Shown: piece by piece, positions 36,282-44,980 of the stretch
How the letters are laid out: each line of letters starts with the position of its first letter
Numbering within the stretch: position 1 is the stretch's first letter
Origin: Alloprevotella sp.
GTDB lineage: Bacteria > Bacteroidota > Bacteroidia > Bacteroidales > Bacteroidaceae
Direction: 5' to 3'
Assembly: GCA_017476545.1 (NCBI GenBank)
Contig: JAFUZP010000012.1
Coordinates: 1 to 64,000 of the forward strand
DNA length: 64,000 nt
The notes under the pieces: model-generated
Told to the model about the DNA's origin: nothing
What the model saw: only the letters and a program-made list of their open reading frames with translations
The model's database searches: none
Translations under genes and position numbers: made by a program

Positions 36282-38528
36282 TCACTCCCGCAGGCCCGGC
36301 AGATAGCGCGCGCAAAGTTCCCGCACGAGGGCTATTTCATCCCCCTGCGGCGCGGCGCGGAACGTCCCGTAAGCAGGGTCCGTCGCGCCCGGCGGCAGAT
36401 CGCTCCGGGGCACGGGCGCGCCGGTGGCGAAGGGCCACTCGTACTCTTCGAACCAAGCCTGCTCCCTGCAGCCCCGGCTGAAGAAGGCGTGCCAGCGCGG
36501 ATAATAGTAAGCGGCCAGCAGCCCCTGCCACTCACGGTTGGCATAGTCGTGCAGCCCGCCCGCCTCGCACTGCGCCCGTCCGCCCCACGTTGTGAGCAGC
36601 ATCCGCGCGTTACGCTCGTACAAGTCGGCCTCCGCCGCCGTCGTGCCGAGGGAGCGCGCCTGCTCCGTCCACGTACCGAGTCGGAACTCGCGGCGCGTGC
36701 CGAGCAGGCGGTCCTGGTCCAGGATGAGGCGCAGGAAGCGGTCCTCCAGCCTGCCGCGCTCCGCCTCCGTAGCGGCCGTGCGCAGGGAGTCCAGCGTCAG
36801 CTTGCCCAAGTCGGCCATAGCCTGCCGCATCACGTCCACGAGGTCGTAGCGGAAATTGTCGCAGCCCCGCAGCCCGTCCGCCACGGAGAGCATCCCGCCC
36901 AGCGCGGCGCGCACGTCGGCAAAGTCCCAATACCACGTTGAGCCCGCCCAGCTGCTCACCGTGCCCGGAACGAGGGAGGGCCGCATGAGGAAGACGCTCT
37001 CCGTCGTGCCCTGCTGCCCATCGTTCGGGCAGTTGTATATACCCCGCCCGAGCCGTTGCCACGCTGCCTCCAGCGCACGCCACGCCCGCGTGCCGCGCCG
37101 CACGCCATACCGTATATATATATAGTCCCTCAGCCAGCCCTCGCGACTGTACTCCCCCACCTCCGTCCAGGGCAGCGCATAGAGCAGGTCGTAGAGCACC
37201 TCGTTGTTCCCAATGCCCTCCGGCAGCGCGCCGATGCCCGCCAGCCCGTTCTTACCCGCCCCGGCCCGAGCCTTATAGAAGCAACTGATGAGGCGGTCCA
37301 TGCGGCCGAAGAGCCCCACGTTGCCGCCGAAGTTGGACACCTGCCCCCACACCCAGCGGTGCGGCGCGCCGTCAGCCGCCGTGCTGTGCCCTCCGCAGAC
37401 CGTGTCGCCACGGTTGTCGCCGTGCAGGTCCAGGATGAGCAGCCTGCCGCGCGGCACGCTGTGCGTCACGATGGGCGTCGGGTTATCCTGCCAGTGCTGG
37501 CACACCCACACCGCACCCGGCTCGTGGTGCAGCAGCGCAGCGTACATGGCGCGCACCGACGCGGCGGCATCCGTCACCCCGCTGGGAACGCCGCCCTCGT
37601 GGAACGGGTCAATAGCGAAGAAGCGCGGGCGGCACACATCGCCATAGAGGCGGTCAAAGGCCGCATAGTACTCGGCGGCGAACTCCCGGAGCCGCAGCGT
37701 ATCGTTCACGAAGGCGGGCCGCTCAAAGGAGTTCCAGCGGCCACCCGGCACGATGTCCACCGCCCGCCATTCCCGCACCCGAGCCCCGTCGGCCTGCGCG
37801 AGGAAGTCGCCCGGCACCATGCCCACGTAGCCCGGCACCACGGGATCCATCCCCAGCTCCGCCATGCGCCGGAAGATGCGCCGCGCCAGTTCCCGCCGAC
37901 TCTCGTACCACGCCCCGGACTGCGGACCGCCCCAGCCCGTCAGGTTGTTCATGAAGAACCAGCCGTAGTACGCCGCGCCCGCCACGAAGGCATCGGCCCG
38001 CGCGGTGTCAGCGTAGCCATAGCCCCGCACCAACACGTCGCGCCAGACGCACTCCTGCCCCGTGATGACAAGCGGCAGGTTCACGCCGTGTAGTGCCATC
38101 CAGTCAATCTCCCGCTCCCAGCGCGCCCAGTCCCAGAAAGCCATTGAGTAGCTGTGCGTGCAGAAGTTCAGGTAGTAGCGGAAGTCCACTCCCGCCCGCC
38201 GCGTCTCCCCGGCCACCACAGGCAGACGGCGCGGCAGCCGCCCCACGGGGCAGTTCCACGAGATGTCCACCCCCGCATAACGCTGCAGGAACCAGTTCAC
38301 GCCAGCCGCCACGGCCACCGTCGTCGTGCCCGTCACACGGACGCGCCGCCCGTCCGAAGCCACTGTGAAGCGCTCCCCCTCACCCGCTCCGCCGGGTATC
38401 ACGGAGCAGTGGAAGCGCGAAGCGTCCGAGCCGTAGGGCAGCACGCGCCGCAGCAGGTCATCAACCGCACCGGCCCGCGCACAGAGCGCGCCCAGCGTCA
38501 GAAGGAGCAAGGTAAAAAGTCGTCTCAT
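36282..38528 (-). CDS. Alpha-N-acetylglucosaminidase (GH89)
   Basis: Secreted hydrolase that removes terminal alpha-GlcNAc from glycans such as heparan sulfate or mucin. 748 aa from 38528 (Met one codon earlier also possible), with a signal peptide (LFTLLLLTLGALCARAG). The family signatures are DWMALHGVNLPLVITGQE (in part), NNLTGWGGPQSGAWY, PVVPGYVGMVPGDF, and both catalytic Glu: DPFHEGG and ALPEGIGNNEVLY, matching the DTFNE and PEG sites of human NAGLU. C-terminal all-helical region to the end. It has only a weak promoter match (GACCTTTG, near 38590). Confidence 0.92.
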   Translation of the reverse strand: MRRLFTLLLLTLGALCARAGAVDDLLRRVLPYGSDASRFHCSVIPGGAGEGERFTVASDGRRVRVTGTTTVAVAAGVNWFLQRYAGVDISWNCPVGRLPRRLPVVAGETRRAGVDFRYYLNFCTHSYSMAFWDWARWEREIDWMALHGVNLPLVITGQECVWRDVLVRGYGYADTARADAFVAGAAYYGWFFMNNLTGWGGPQSGAWYESRRELARRIFRRMAELGMDPVVPGYVGMVPGDFLAQADGARVREWRAVDIVPGGRWNSFERPAFVNDTLRLREFAAEYYAAFDRLYGDVCRPRFFAIDPFHEGGVPSGVTDAAASVRAMYAALLHHEPGAVWVCQHWQDNPTPIVTHSVPRGRLLILDLHGDNRGDTVCGGHSTAADGAPHRWVWGQVSNFGGNVGLFGRMDRLISCFYKARAGAGKNGLAGIGALPEGIGNNEVLYDLLYALPWTEVGEYSREGWLRDYIYIRYGVRRGTRAWRALEAAWQRLGRGIYNCPNDGQQGTTESVFLMRPSLVPGTVSSWAGSTWYWDFADVRAALGGMLSVADGLRGCDNFRYDLVDVMRQAMADLGKLTLDSLRTAATEAERGRLEDRFLRLILDQDRLLGTRREFRLGTWTEQARSLGTTAAEADLYERNARMLLTTWGGRAQCEAGGLHDYANREWQGLLAAYYYPRWHAFFSRGCREQAWFEEYEWPFATGAPVPRSDLPPGATDPAYGTFRAAPQGDEIALVRELCARYLPGLRE

Positions 38529-38813
38529 CATGAAGTCGCTGAAGATGAAGTGAACTGAACATTTCCGCCCGTACGAAGGGGGGCGGCGCAAAGGTCAGGA
38601 TAACTGGCGGATAGTCCTTTACAACGGCTGGGCTAAACATTGCCTACTGTCTGCTCGCCCTACCCTGGAGGACGGGAGGTGACTCCCTACTGCGCCAGCA
38701 CCGCGCTCCTCATCGGGGATGCGGCGCAAACGCCTTGCGGGCATGGCGGCGGAAAGTCCGAGCCGCCATGCGGTATGTCTCCACGCCGTGCGCGGCCGGC
38801 ACGTGCGGTGCGG

Positions 38814-40592
38814 CTACTGCGCCCGCTCAATCCATGCCAGCACGTCGCCTTTCTGTACATGGCCGCCCTGCTTGGCTGCAATTTCTACGAGTTTGCCGCC
38901 GAGGGCAGCGGGAATTTCCTTAATCTGGCCGTAGCGGTTTTCGATGTAGCAGAAGAAGTCCCCTTCCCTGTACTCTTTGCCGATGAAGGGCTCGATGCTC
39001 GTTTCGGCTTCGGCTTCGCCGTTGATTTCCCAGAGCACTATGCCGGCTTCGGGAGCCACGACGGCATCGGCCTTGGCGTGCTTCAGGGCGAGGGCTTCTT
39101 CGGGCTTGATGCCCGTGCCGAGCGCTTTGTCTTTAGCCGCCTGCAGGTCGGCGAGGAACTGCTTCTTGGCCTGTCCGCTCTTGTAGGCGCGGTACTGCAC
39201 TTCGTGCATGGCGAACTCGTAGAGCTCTTCCTCGTCGGGGCCGAGGTCCCAGCCGTTCTCTTCCATTTCCCCCCGGAACTTGTCGAGGCAGTCGGGGTAG
39301 AGCGTGCGAGGGTCGCCTTCAAAGAATTCGCGGCCCTGTTCCTTGGCGAGGGCTTTGATTTCGGGAGCGAGCTCACCGGGCAGCTTGCCGCTCTTGCCGA
39401 GTATCATGCCCCACATGTTCTCGTCCATCATGGAGAAGCGCGGTTTGTCCATCGACTCCGTGAGGAGGTTCATCAGGGCGATGTTCTTCACATACTGCGA
39501 GAAGGGTGTCACGAGGGGAGGATAGCCGACGCGCGGCCATACGTAGCCCACTTCGTCGAAGAGCTTGATGAGCAGTTCGTCCTCGCTGAGGGGTTCCTCG
39601 CCTTTCTTCGCGCGGTTGTTGTTGATGGCACCCATCGCGCCCTTCAAGTCGGCCATCATGCTGCCCATCATGCCGCCAGGCAGGCCGCAGCCGAGGAGCA
39701 GGGACGACATGAGGTGGTTCTGCTTGTTCATGAAGTAGCCCAGGAAGTCGTCGATGAATTCCTGCGTCAGCTTGCGGGCTTCCATGTAGGCCTGCATGTT
39801 GATTTCGGGTACGTCAAAGCCGTAGTTTTTCAGCATACTCTGTACGCTGAGAACGTCGGCGTGGCCTTTACCCCAGGAGAGGGGTTCGATGGCGGTGTCG
39901 ATGACGTCGGCACCGTTCTGGCACACTTCGAGGATGCTGGCCATGTTGAGGCCGGGGCCGCTGTGGCTGTGGTACTGGATGATGATGTCGGGATGCTTCT
40001 CCTTTATCATGCGTGTCAGCTTGCCGAGCAGGGCGGGCTGGCCGATGCCGGCCATGTCTTTCAGGCAGATTTCGGGAGCGCCTGCGGCGATGAGCTGGTC
40101 GGCGATGTCGCTGTAGTACTCCGCCGTGTGGACGGGGGAGTTCGTGATGCAGAGCGTGGCCTGCGGCGTCATGCCGGCCTCGAGTGCCCACTTGATGCTG
40201 GGGATGATGTTGCGCACGTCGTTGAGACCGCAGAAGATGCGGGGGATGTCCACGCCCTGCGCGTGCTTCACCTTGTACTGCAGGCGGCGCAGGTCGTCGG
40301 AGCAGGGGAACATGCGGAGAGCGTTGAGGCCGCGGTCGAGCATGTGGGTCTTGATGCCTGCTTCGTTAAAGGGCTTCGTGAACGCACGCACGGCATCGTT
40401 GGGGTTCTCACCGTACATGAGGTTCACCTGCTCGAAGGCACCGCCGTTGGTTTCCACGCGGGCGAAGCAGCCCATCTTGATAATCACGGGAGCTATGCGC
40501 TCCAGCTGGTCCTTGCGGGGCTGGAACTTGCCGTAGCTCTGGAACATGTCTCGATAGACGAGACTGAATTGTATTTTGCGTTTAGTTGCCAT
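38814..40592 (-). CDS. Biotin-dependent carboxyltransferase-type subunit (OadA/PycB-like) with an altered biotinyl domain
   Basis: 592-aa protein. The N-terminal HMGL-like carboxyltransferase barrel (about 8-300) has the metal Asp in VYRDMFQS (D15), the reactive Lys in CLKDMAGIG (about 176), and metal His in YHSHSGPG (about 207-209). A PYC_OADA-type helical domain is about 300-490. The C-terminal 80 residues look like a biotinyl/lipoyl domain (VVAPEAGIVLWEI...GGKLVEIAAKQGGHVQKGDVLAWI), but where AMKM should carry biotin there is ENRYG (551-555). It would decarboxylate or transcarboxylate oxaloacetate or a similar acid with biotin supplied by another protein (inference). Confidence 0.75.
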   Translation of the reverse strand: MATKRKIQFSLVYRDMFQSYGKFQPRKDQLERIAPVIIKMGCFARVETNGGAFEQVNLMYGENPNDAVRAFTKPFNEAGIKTHMLDRGLNALRMFPCSDDLRRLQYKVKHAQGVDIPRIFCGLNDVRNIIPSIKWALEAGMTPQATLCITNSPVHTAEYYSDIADQLIAAGAPEICLKDMAGIGQPALLGKLTRMIKEKHPDIIIQYHSHSGPGLNMASILEVCQNGADVIDTAIEPLSWGKGHADVLSVQSMLKNYGFDVPEINMQAYMEARKLTQEFIDDFLGYFMNKQNHLMSSLLLGCGLPGGMMGSMMADLKGAMGAINNNRAKKGEEPLSEDELLIKLFDEVGYVWPRVGYPPLVTPFSQYVKNIALMNLLTESMDKPRFSMMDENMWGMILGKSGKLPGELAPEIKALAKEQGREFFEGDPRTLYPDCLDKFRGEMEENGWDLGPDEEELYEFAMHEVQYRAYKSGQAKKQFLADLQAAKDKALGTGIKPEEALALKHAKADAVVAPEAGIVLWEINGEAEAETSIEPFIGKEYREGDFFCYIENRYGQIKEIPAALGGKLVEIAAKQGGHVQKGDVLAWIERAQ

Positions 40593-40626
40593 AGTCGTTC
40601 GCTATAATATAATATATGTATATGTG

Positions 40627-41241
40627 TTAGAAATCCAGACCGACGCTGCAGACATACCAGCCGTCCGCTGCGCGCCCCTCGAAGGTGAGCATGAACTCCG
40701 GCCGGCGGTACTGCGCGCCGGACTCTCCCGTGAGGGCAGCGAAGAGCTCCGCGTTCGTCACCCGGCGCACCTTCCCGCCGGGCAGCGGTTCCTCGGTAAC
40801 ATAGTAGGTGTCTTCGCCGCCGCCTTCCTCCTGCAGCAGGCCGTATGCCACAGCCTCGCGGAAGAAGCGGTCGTAGTCCCCCTTGTCGGAGAAGCGGATG
40901 TCCCCGCCGCTGCTCGTGGCGGCCTCGATGCCCAGTACGCAGGCATGGCTGCCCGTCTTCTCCGTCTTGCGGCACATGCTCTCTTCGTCATACTCGGCCA
41001 TCACGTTGGCGTTACGCGAATAGTAGATGGCCGAGGAATCAAACTCGCCCTCATCGTAGCAGGAGTAAAACACCAAGCGCAGCCCGCTTGCGTCCACCAC
41101 ATCGGCAGGCGCAGGGTTCCAGTGCGCCACCGTCTGGCGCAATACGGCCAACACACCACGGAAAGTCACTGCCTCCGCCGTCTGCGCCGACACGCTGAGG
41201 CCGCATAAGGCCATGAAGCAGATAAAGAACGTCCTTTTCAT
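40627..41241 (-). CDS. Secreted protein of unknown function
   Basis: 204-aa protein with a signal peptide (MKRTFFICFMALCGLSVSAQ). The mature part is acidic, with three Cys and the segment GLRLVFYSCYDEGEFDSSAIYYSRNANVMAEYD. No recognised domain. The gene lies 34 nt upstream of the carboxyltransferase gene in the same direction, downstream of tRNA-Pro. Confidence 0.65.
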   Translation of the reverse strand: MKRTFFICFMALCGLSVSAQTAEAVTFRGVLAVLRQTVAHWNPAPADVVDASGLRLVFYSCYDEGEFDSSAIYYSRNANVMAEYDEESMCRKTEKTGSHACVLGIEAATSSGGDIRFSDKGDYDRFFREAVAYGLLQEEGGGEDTYYVTEEPLPGGKVRRVTNAELFAALTGESGAQYRRPEFMLTFEGRAADGWYVCSVGLDF

Positions 41242-41300
41242 ACGCTTATCACTATCTGATTATCTAACATTACAAGTATCCTGCCACTTTTTCTCTCTAT

Positions 41301-41337
41301 GCAAAGAGGATGCGCCCTTTGAGCGCACCCTCTTTGC
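41301..41337. other. Stable hairpin just downstream of tRNA-Pro
   Basis: GCAAAGAGG-TGCGC / GCGCA-CCTCTTTGC, about 14 bp with one mismatch and a 6- to 7-nt loop. There is no T run on either side in the expected place, so it may be a terminator of the T-poor kind or a processing signal. Confidence 0.5.
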
Positions 41338-41344
41338 TTGCGGG

Positions 41345-41417
41345 TCGGGATGAGGCGACTCGAACGCCCGACCCCTACGTCCCGAACGTAGTGCGCTACC
41401 AACTGCGCTACATCCCG
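41345..41417 (-). tRNA. tRNA-Pro (CGG)
   Basis: A 73-nt cloverleaf with acceptor stem CGGGATG/CATCCCG and anticodon loop TTCGGGA. The 3' CCA is not encoded. A promoter box TACCTTTG (minus strand) lies at 41430-41437. Confidence 0.93.
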
Positions 41418-41429
41418 ATTTTGCGGTTG

Positions 41430-41437
41430 CAAAGGTA
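41430..41437 (-). promoter_or_regulatory. -7 box of tRNA-Pro
   Basis: TACCTTTG on the minus strand, 12 nt before the tRNA. The gene-free stretch 41438-41722 holds a degenerate two-copy repeat at about 41597-41635 (CCTCGTAGG, 24 bp apart) and nothing else I can name. Confidence 0.6.
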
Positions 41438-41722
41438 ACACATGGCAGGAGAAGTTCCAAATTTCCGCGCCGCTTTTTTCATGCAGCGTGATGCCGGAGC
41501 TGAGAACTGGGCTCTGGGAGAAGTCGGACGAACCATAGAGATAAACATTACGGCCGCAGCCCTAACGGCTCCTTATGCGGGACGGGGGATGCGCCGTACC
41601 TCGTAGGGACGGCAGAGACCCGCCTCGTAGGAGACCTCACCAGGAGCGACGTGCGGGGAGGGGGTTGTCCTCCAAAAGGAACGGGTAAGTGTGCAGGATG
41701 CGGAAGTCCCGACCAAGCCTAA

Positions 41723-41809
41723 AGTTGAGTGCCTACTCAACTATGTGTTGAGTACCACTGTACTGGCAGTATAGTGGTATTGTGCTATGAGCAGAATAGG
41801 CACTCAACT
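41723..41809. repeat. Dyad array, family A, copy 3
   Basis: Four units at 41723, 41746, 41768 and 41790 (spacings 23, 22, 22). Unit 1 is AGTTGAGTGCCTACTCAACT. The outer arms AGTTGAGTGCCTA and TAGGCACTCAACT pair perfectly (13 bp), and the inner TACCACT and AGTGGTA pair too, around the centre ACTGGCAGT. It lies just 3' of the second orphan gene. Confidence 0.88.
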
Positions 41810-41845
41810 CCTTCAGCACACCCGACTCCCCGCAACCAACGCCCG

Positions 41846-42550
41846 TTAAAAAGTATCCCGAAGGGTCGGGGAATCCAGTATCGTACCCTCGAACCTGCGC
41901 CCGTTATACGTCCCGCTGAAGGTGGTGGCATCCTCTGCGGAACACGCGTCAAACCTCGCGTTGTCAAAGAAGTCCTCCACGTCCCAGTCCGCCCCTGCGA
42001 AAGTGGCAACAACAGTAAGGCCCGGTGTCGGGAGATAGCCGATGCCACAGTTTACTTCCAAGAAGGTACCGGAGGGATACCAGTAGTAACCATGTTTGTC
42101 CTTGGTGCAGTTTCCCTCAGCAAAGTAGTCGCAGTTGGTCACTTCGTCCGCATAGTCGCGTATGGCCTGCGCCTTGGCAGCATACTGGCTCAGGAACGAG
42201 GTACCGTCGTTTACGTCGGCACATCCGAAGTCCCAGCCGACATGCTGCACGTCAAACCCCATCCAACCGGCATAGCAGTGACTAGGAATTAGTGATGAAG
42301 GACCGCTATACAAAAAATCTTCGCGAGAACGCACTATCCAATAGTAGTCAATACCGGGCATCCTACTCAGAGTCACCTGCACGGGCGGCCCCGATACCCC
42401 GCTCCCCGCCAGCAGCTGGCAGTTCAGCGGGAAGACCTGCATCGTGGGCTTCACATAGGGTTTCTTCGCCTTCGGCGCGGCGTCCGCGCACGGTTCCACT
42501 GCCTGCATATCGGCGGGCAGCGCAGCGTTCAGTTCTTTTCTTTTTTTCAT
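41846..42550 (-). CDS. Orphan protein with conserved leader-type N-terminus (cassette copy B)
   Basis: 234-aa paralog of the protein at 10331-10915. The first about 55 residues match it: ELNAALPADMQAVE, then YVKPTMQVFPLNCQLLAGSG. The rest (about 180 residues, Asp/Tyr/Phe/Trp and Cys rich) is different, apart from TFSGTYNG near the end. No signal peptide. It shares with copy A the promoter, the upstream ORF and the leader hairpin. The conserved front with a divergent body suggests a leader plus a variable passenger. Function unknown. Confidence 0.75.
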   Translation of the reverse strand: MKKRKELNAALPADMQAVEPCADAAPKAKKPYVKPTMQVFPLNCQLLAGSGVSGPPVQVTLSRMPGIDYYWIVRSREDFLYSGPSSLIPSHCYAGWMGFDVQHVGWDFGCADVNDGTSFLSQYAAKAQAIRDYADEVTNCDYFAEGNCTKDKHGYYWYPSGTFLEVNCGIGYLPTPGLTVVATFAGADWDVEDFFDNARFDACSAEDATTFSGTYNGRRFEGTILDSPTLRDTF

Positions 42551-42682
42551 TTCTTAATACTTTAATTTATTTATAATAGCATTTGTTTATTACCGCTCAC
42601 ACCATCCCCAGGCCTCCCCCTCTCGGGGGGACGGGAGGGGGGCTGGAGGGGCTGCGGGGCATGGGCTGGTACATACACGCCA

Positions 42683-42725
42683 AGCGGCGCACCGCACCCC
42701 ACCGAAGGGGGCGCGATGCGCCGCT
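42683..42725 (-). promoter_or_regulatory. Conserved leader hairpin, copy B
   Basis: The same 9-bp stem AGCGGCGCA/TGCGCCGCT as in copy A, again with 25 nt inside. Another hairpin within the upstream ORF (42812-42835) has different bases from copy A (11165-11185) but still pairs. Confidence 0.65.
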
Positions 42726-42749
42726 CAATACGTACTTGTATTTCTGTAA

Positions 42750-42875
42750 CTACTTGATTTCCAGAGCGTGAGGGGGGGTAATTCGGGCACTTCCCGCCCC
42801 GCAGATACGGGCAGAGCCGGCCTCCGCTGCTGCGCAGGCCGCTATACCGTTATTATATATATACGCGTAAGGCAT
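42750..42875 (-). CDS. Conserved 41-codon upstream ORF, copy B
   Basis: ATG 42875, stop 42750, about 17 nt after the predicted transcription start. The peptide begins MPYAYIYNNGIAA and ends RITPPHALEIK. It has the same length as copy A, with seven substituted residues and seven codons that differ only synonymously. The orphan gene starts 199 nt after its stop (188 nt in copy A). Confidence 0.6.
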   Translation of the reverse strand: MPYAYIYNNGIAACAAAEAGSARICGAGSARITPPHALEIK

Positions 42876-42898
42876 AATCAAGTTGCTGATTTCCGATG

Positions 42899-42906
42899 CA
42901 AAGGTA
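42899..42906 (-). promoter_or_regulatory. Promoter -7 box of cassette B
   Basis: TACCTTTG on the minus strand. The DNA from here to the upstream ORF is nearly the same as in copy A. Confidence 0.7.
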
Positions 42907-42963
42907 GGCAAATATTTCCGGAAGGCCAAGGCCGGGAGAGGAAATAACAAGGCCGGGGAAAAC

Positions 42964-43043
42964 TGACCGTAGGGGTAGGAAGAACTAACCGTAGGGTTAC
43001 GGTGCACCGACCATAGGGTTACGACTCCGTACCCCAAGGGCGG
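42964..43043. repeat. 22-bp-period array, family B, copy 3
   Basis: Four units at 42964, 42986, 43008 and 43030: TGACCGTAGGGGTA, TAACCGTAGGGTTA, CGACCATAGGGTTA, TACCCCAAGGGCGG. Unlike the other copies it lies between two divergent promoters, that of cassette B and that of the purF-type gene. Confidence 0.88.
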
Positions 43044-43088
43044 AGAAAATGAGCCGGGGGGGAAATTTGATTTTCCACAAAAGAATGT

Positions 43089-43096
43089 TATCTTCG
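43089..43096 (+). promoter_or_regulatory. -7 box for the purF-carAB operon
   Basis: TATCTTCG, 22 nt before the ATG at 43119. Confidence 0.5.
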
Positions 43097-43118
43097 CAAC
43101 CGCAATCATAGTACACAG

Positions 43119-44936
43119 ATGGAACAACTGAAACACGAATGCGGGGTGGCCATGGTACGCCTGCGGAAGCCGCTGGCATATTACGAGCGGAAGTATGGCA
43201 CGTGGCAGTACGGCTTGCAGAAACTCTACCTGCTGATGGAGAAACAGCACAACCGGGGGCAGGAGGGTGCCGGACTGGCTTGCGTGAAGATGTACGCCGC
43301 GCCGGGCGAGGAGATCATCTACCGCGAACGGGAAGAGGGCACCGGTGCCATCGAGAAAATCTTCGGCAGCGTGGCGAAGAAGCTACAGGCGTTCGCTCCC
43401 GAGACGTTGCACGGCATTGACCATGCCTATCACCAGCTCCCTTATGCAGGAGAGATTTATATGGGCCACCTCCGGTACTCAACGACCGGCAAGAGTGGCC
43501 TTTCTTATGTGCATCCGTTCATGCGCCGTTCGAACTGGAAGGCAAAGGACCTCTGCGTCTGTGCGAACTTCAACATGACGAACGTGCCTGAGATTTTCGA
43601 GAGCATAGCCTCGAAAGGACAGCATCCGCGCATGATGTCGGACACGTACATTTTGCTTGAGCAACTGGGGCACCGCCTGGACCGCGAGAGCGAGCGTTGC
43701 TTCCAGGATGCCATCGCCCAGGGCTTGCAAGACTTGGACATCACACGCTACATCGAGGAGCACATCGAAGTGGCGAACATCCTGCGACAGGCGGCTCCCG
43801 TATGGGACGGCGGCTACGTCGTGATGGGTGTGACGGGTTCGGGCGAAACCTTCGTACTGCGCGACCCTTGGGGCATACGTCCTGCCTTCTGGTACGCCGA
43901 CGAAGATGTGATGGCTGTAGCTTCCGAGCGCCCTGTCCTACAAACGGCATTCGCCCGGGAATGTGAGGATATCCACGAAATCCGTCCCGGCGAAGCGTTG
44001 CTGATGCGCCGCGACGGCACGCTGCGCACGGAGCAAATACTTGAACCCAAGGGGTTCAGCGCATGCTCCTTTGAACGCATATACTTCAGTCGCGGCAACG
44101 ACCGCGACATCTACCTGGAGCGCAAGCGTCTGGGACGCCAGCTTGTCCCCGCCGTGCTCAAGGCCATCAACAACGAGGTGGACGACACGGTGTTCTCCTA
44201 CATCCCCAACACGGCGGAAACGGCTTACTACGGCATGGTGGAAGCGTTGGAAACGATAGCCCCCCACCACATCCGCACGGAGAAGGTGGTGTGGAAAGAC
44301 ATCAAAATGCGCACGTTCATTGCCGAGGGCAACAGTCGCAACGACCTGGCGGGGCACGTTTACGACATCACTTACGACAGCATACGCCGCAACAAGGACA
44401 ACCTCGTGGTCATCGACGACAGCATCGTGCGTGGTACCACCCTGCGCGAGAGCATCATACGCATCCTGGACCGCCTGCATCCGAAGCGCATCGTCATCGT
44501 ATCCTCTTCGCCACAGGTGCGCTTCCCCGACTTCTACGGCATCGACATGTCTGCCATGGACGAGTTTATCGCTTTCCGCGCAGCCGTTGAACTGCTCCGC
44601 AAGACGGGGCAGCAGGACCGCCTGCGGAGCATCTACGAACGCTGCAAGGCGCAGCAGTACCTGCCCAAGGAGCAAATGGTGAACTACGTGCGAGAGGTGT
44701 ACGACGGTTTCACGGACGAAGAAATATCCGAAGAGATGGCGGACATGCTCCGTCCCGAGGGCGTGGAAACGGAAATCCGCATTGTTTACCAGACACTCGA
44801 AGGACTCCACACGGCATGTCCACAGACACCAGGCGACTGGTACTTCTCGGGCAACTACCCCACGCCAGGCGGCGTGATGCGCGTGAATGAGGCTTACATC
44901 AATTTCTACGAGAGATTCACCCCCACCCTATTCTGA
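43119..44936 (+). CDS. purF: Amidophosphoribosyltransferase, long PurF-type
   Basis: Glutamine-dependent enzyme for the first step of purine synthesis. The nucleophile Cys is in KHECGVAMVRL (C8), so a short propeptide is probably removed. Ntn-hydrolase domain about 8-300 with IYMGHLRYSTTGKSG. Phosphoribosyltransferase domain with the PRPP loop VVIDDSIVRGTTLRESI (about 430-446). At 605 aa it is about 100 longer than E. coli PurF, mainly at the C-terminus. It lies directly before carAB, an order I recall from other Bacteroidales, so purine and pyrimidine steps would be co-expressed. Confidence 0.88.
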   Translation: MEQLKHECGVAMVRLRKPLAYYERKYGTWQYGLQKLYLLMEKQHNRGQEGAGLACVKMYAAPGEEIIYREREEGTGAIEKIFGSVAKKLQAFAPETLHGIDHAYHQLPYAGEIYMGHLRYSTTGKSGLSYVHPFMRRSNWKAKDLCVCANFNMTNVPEIFESIASKGQHPRMMSDTYILLEQLGHRLDRESERCFQDAIAQGLQDLDITRYIEEHIEVANILRQAAPVWDGGYVVMGVTGSGETFVLRDPWGIRPAFWYADEDVMAVASERPVLQTAFARECEDIHEIRPGEALLMRRDGTLRTEQILEPKGFSACSFERIYFSRGNDRDIYLERKRLGRQLVPAVLKAINNEVDDTVFSYIPNTAETAYYGMVEALETIAPHHIRTEKVVWKDIKMRTFIAEGNSRNDLAGHVYDITYDSIRRNKDNLVVIDDSIVRGTTLRESIIRILDRLHPKRIVIVSSSPQVRFPDFYGIDMSAMDEFIAFRAAVELLRKTGQQDRLRSIYERCKAQQYLPKEQMVNYVREVYDGFTDEEISEEMADMLRPEGVETEIRIVYQTLEGLHTACPQTPGDWYFSGNYPTPGGVMRVNEAYINFYERFTPTLF

Positions 44937-44980
44937 CAAAACAACCTACCCTACCCATAACACACAACAAAGCTAACGCG

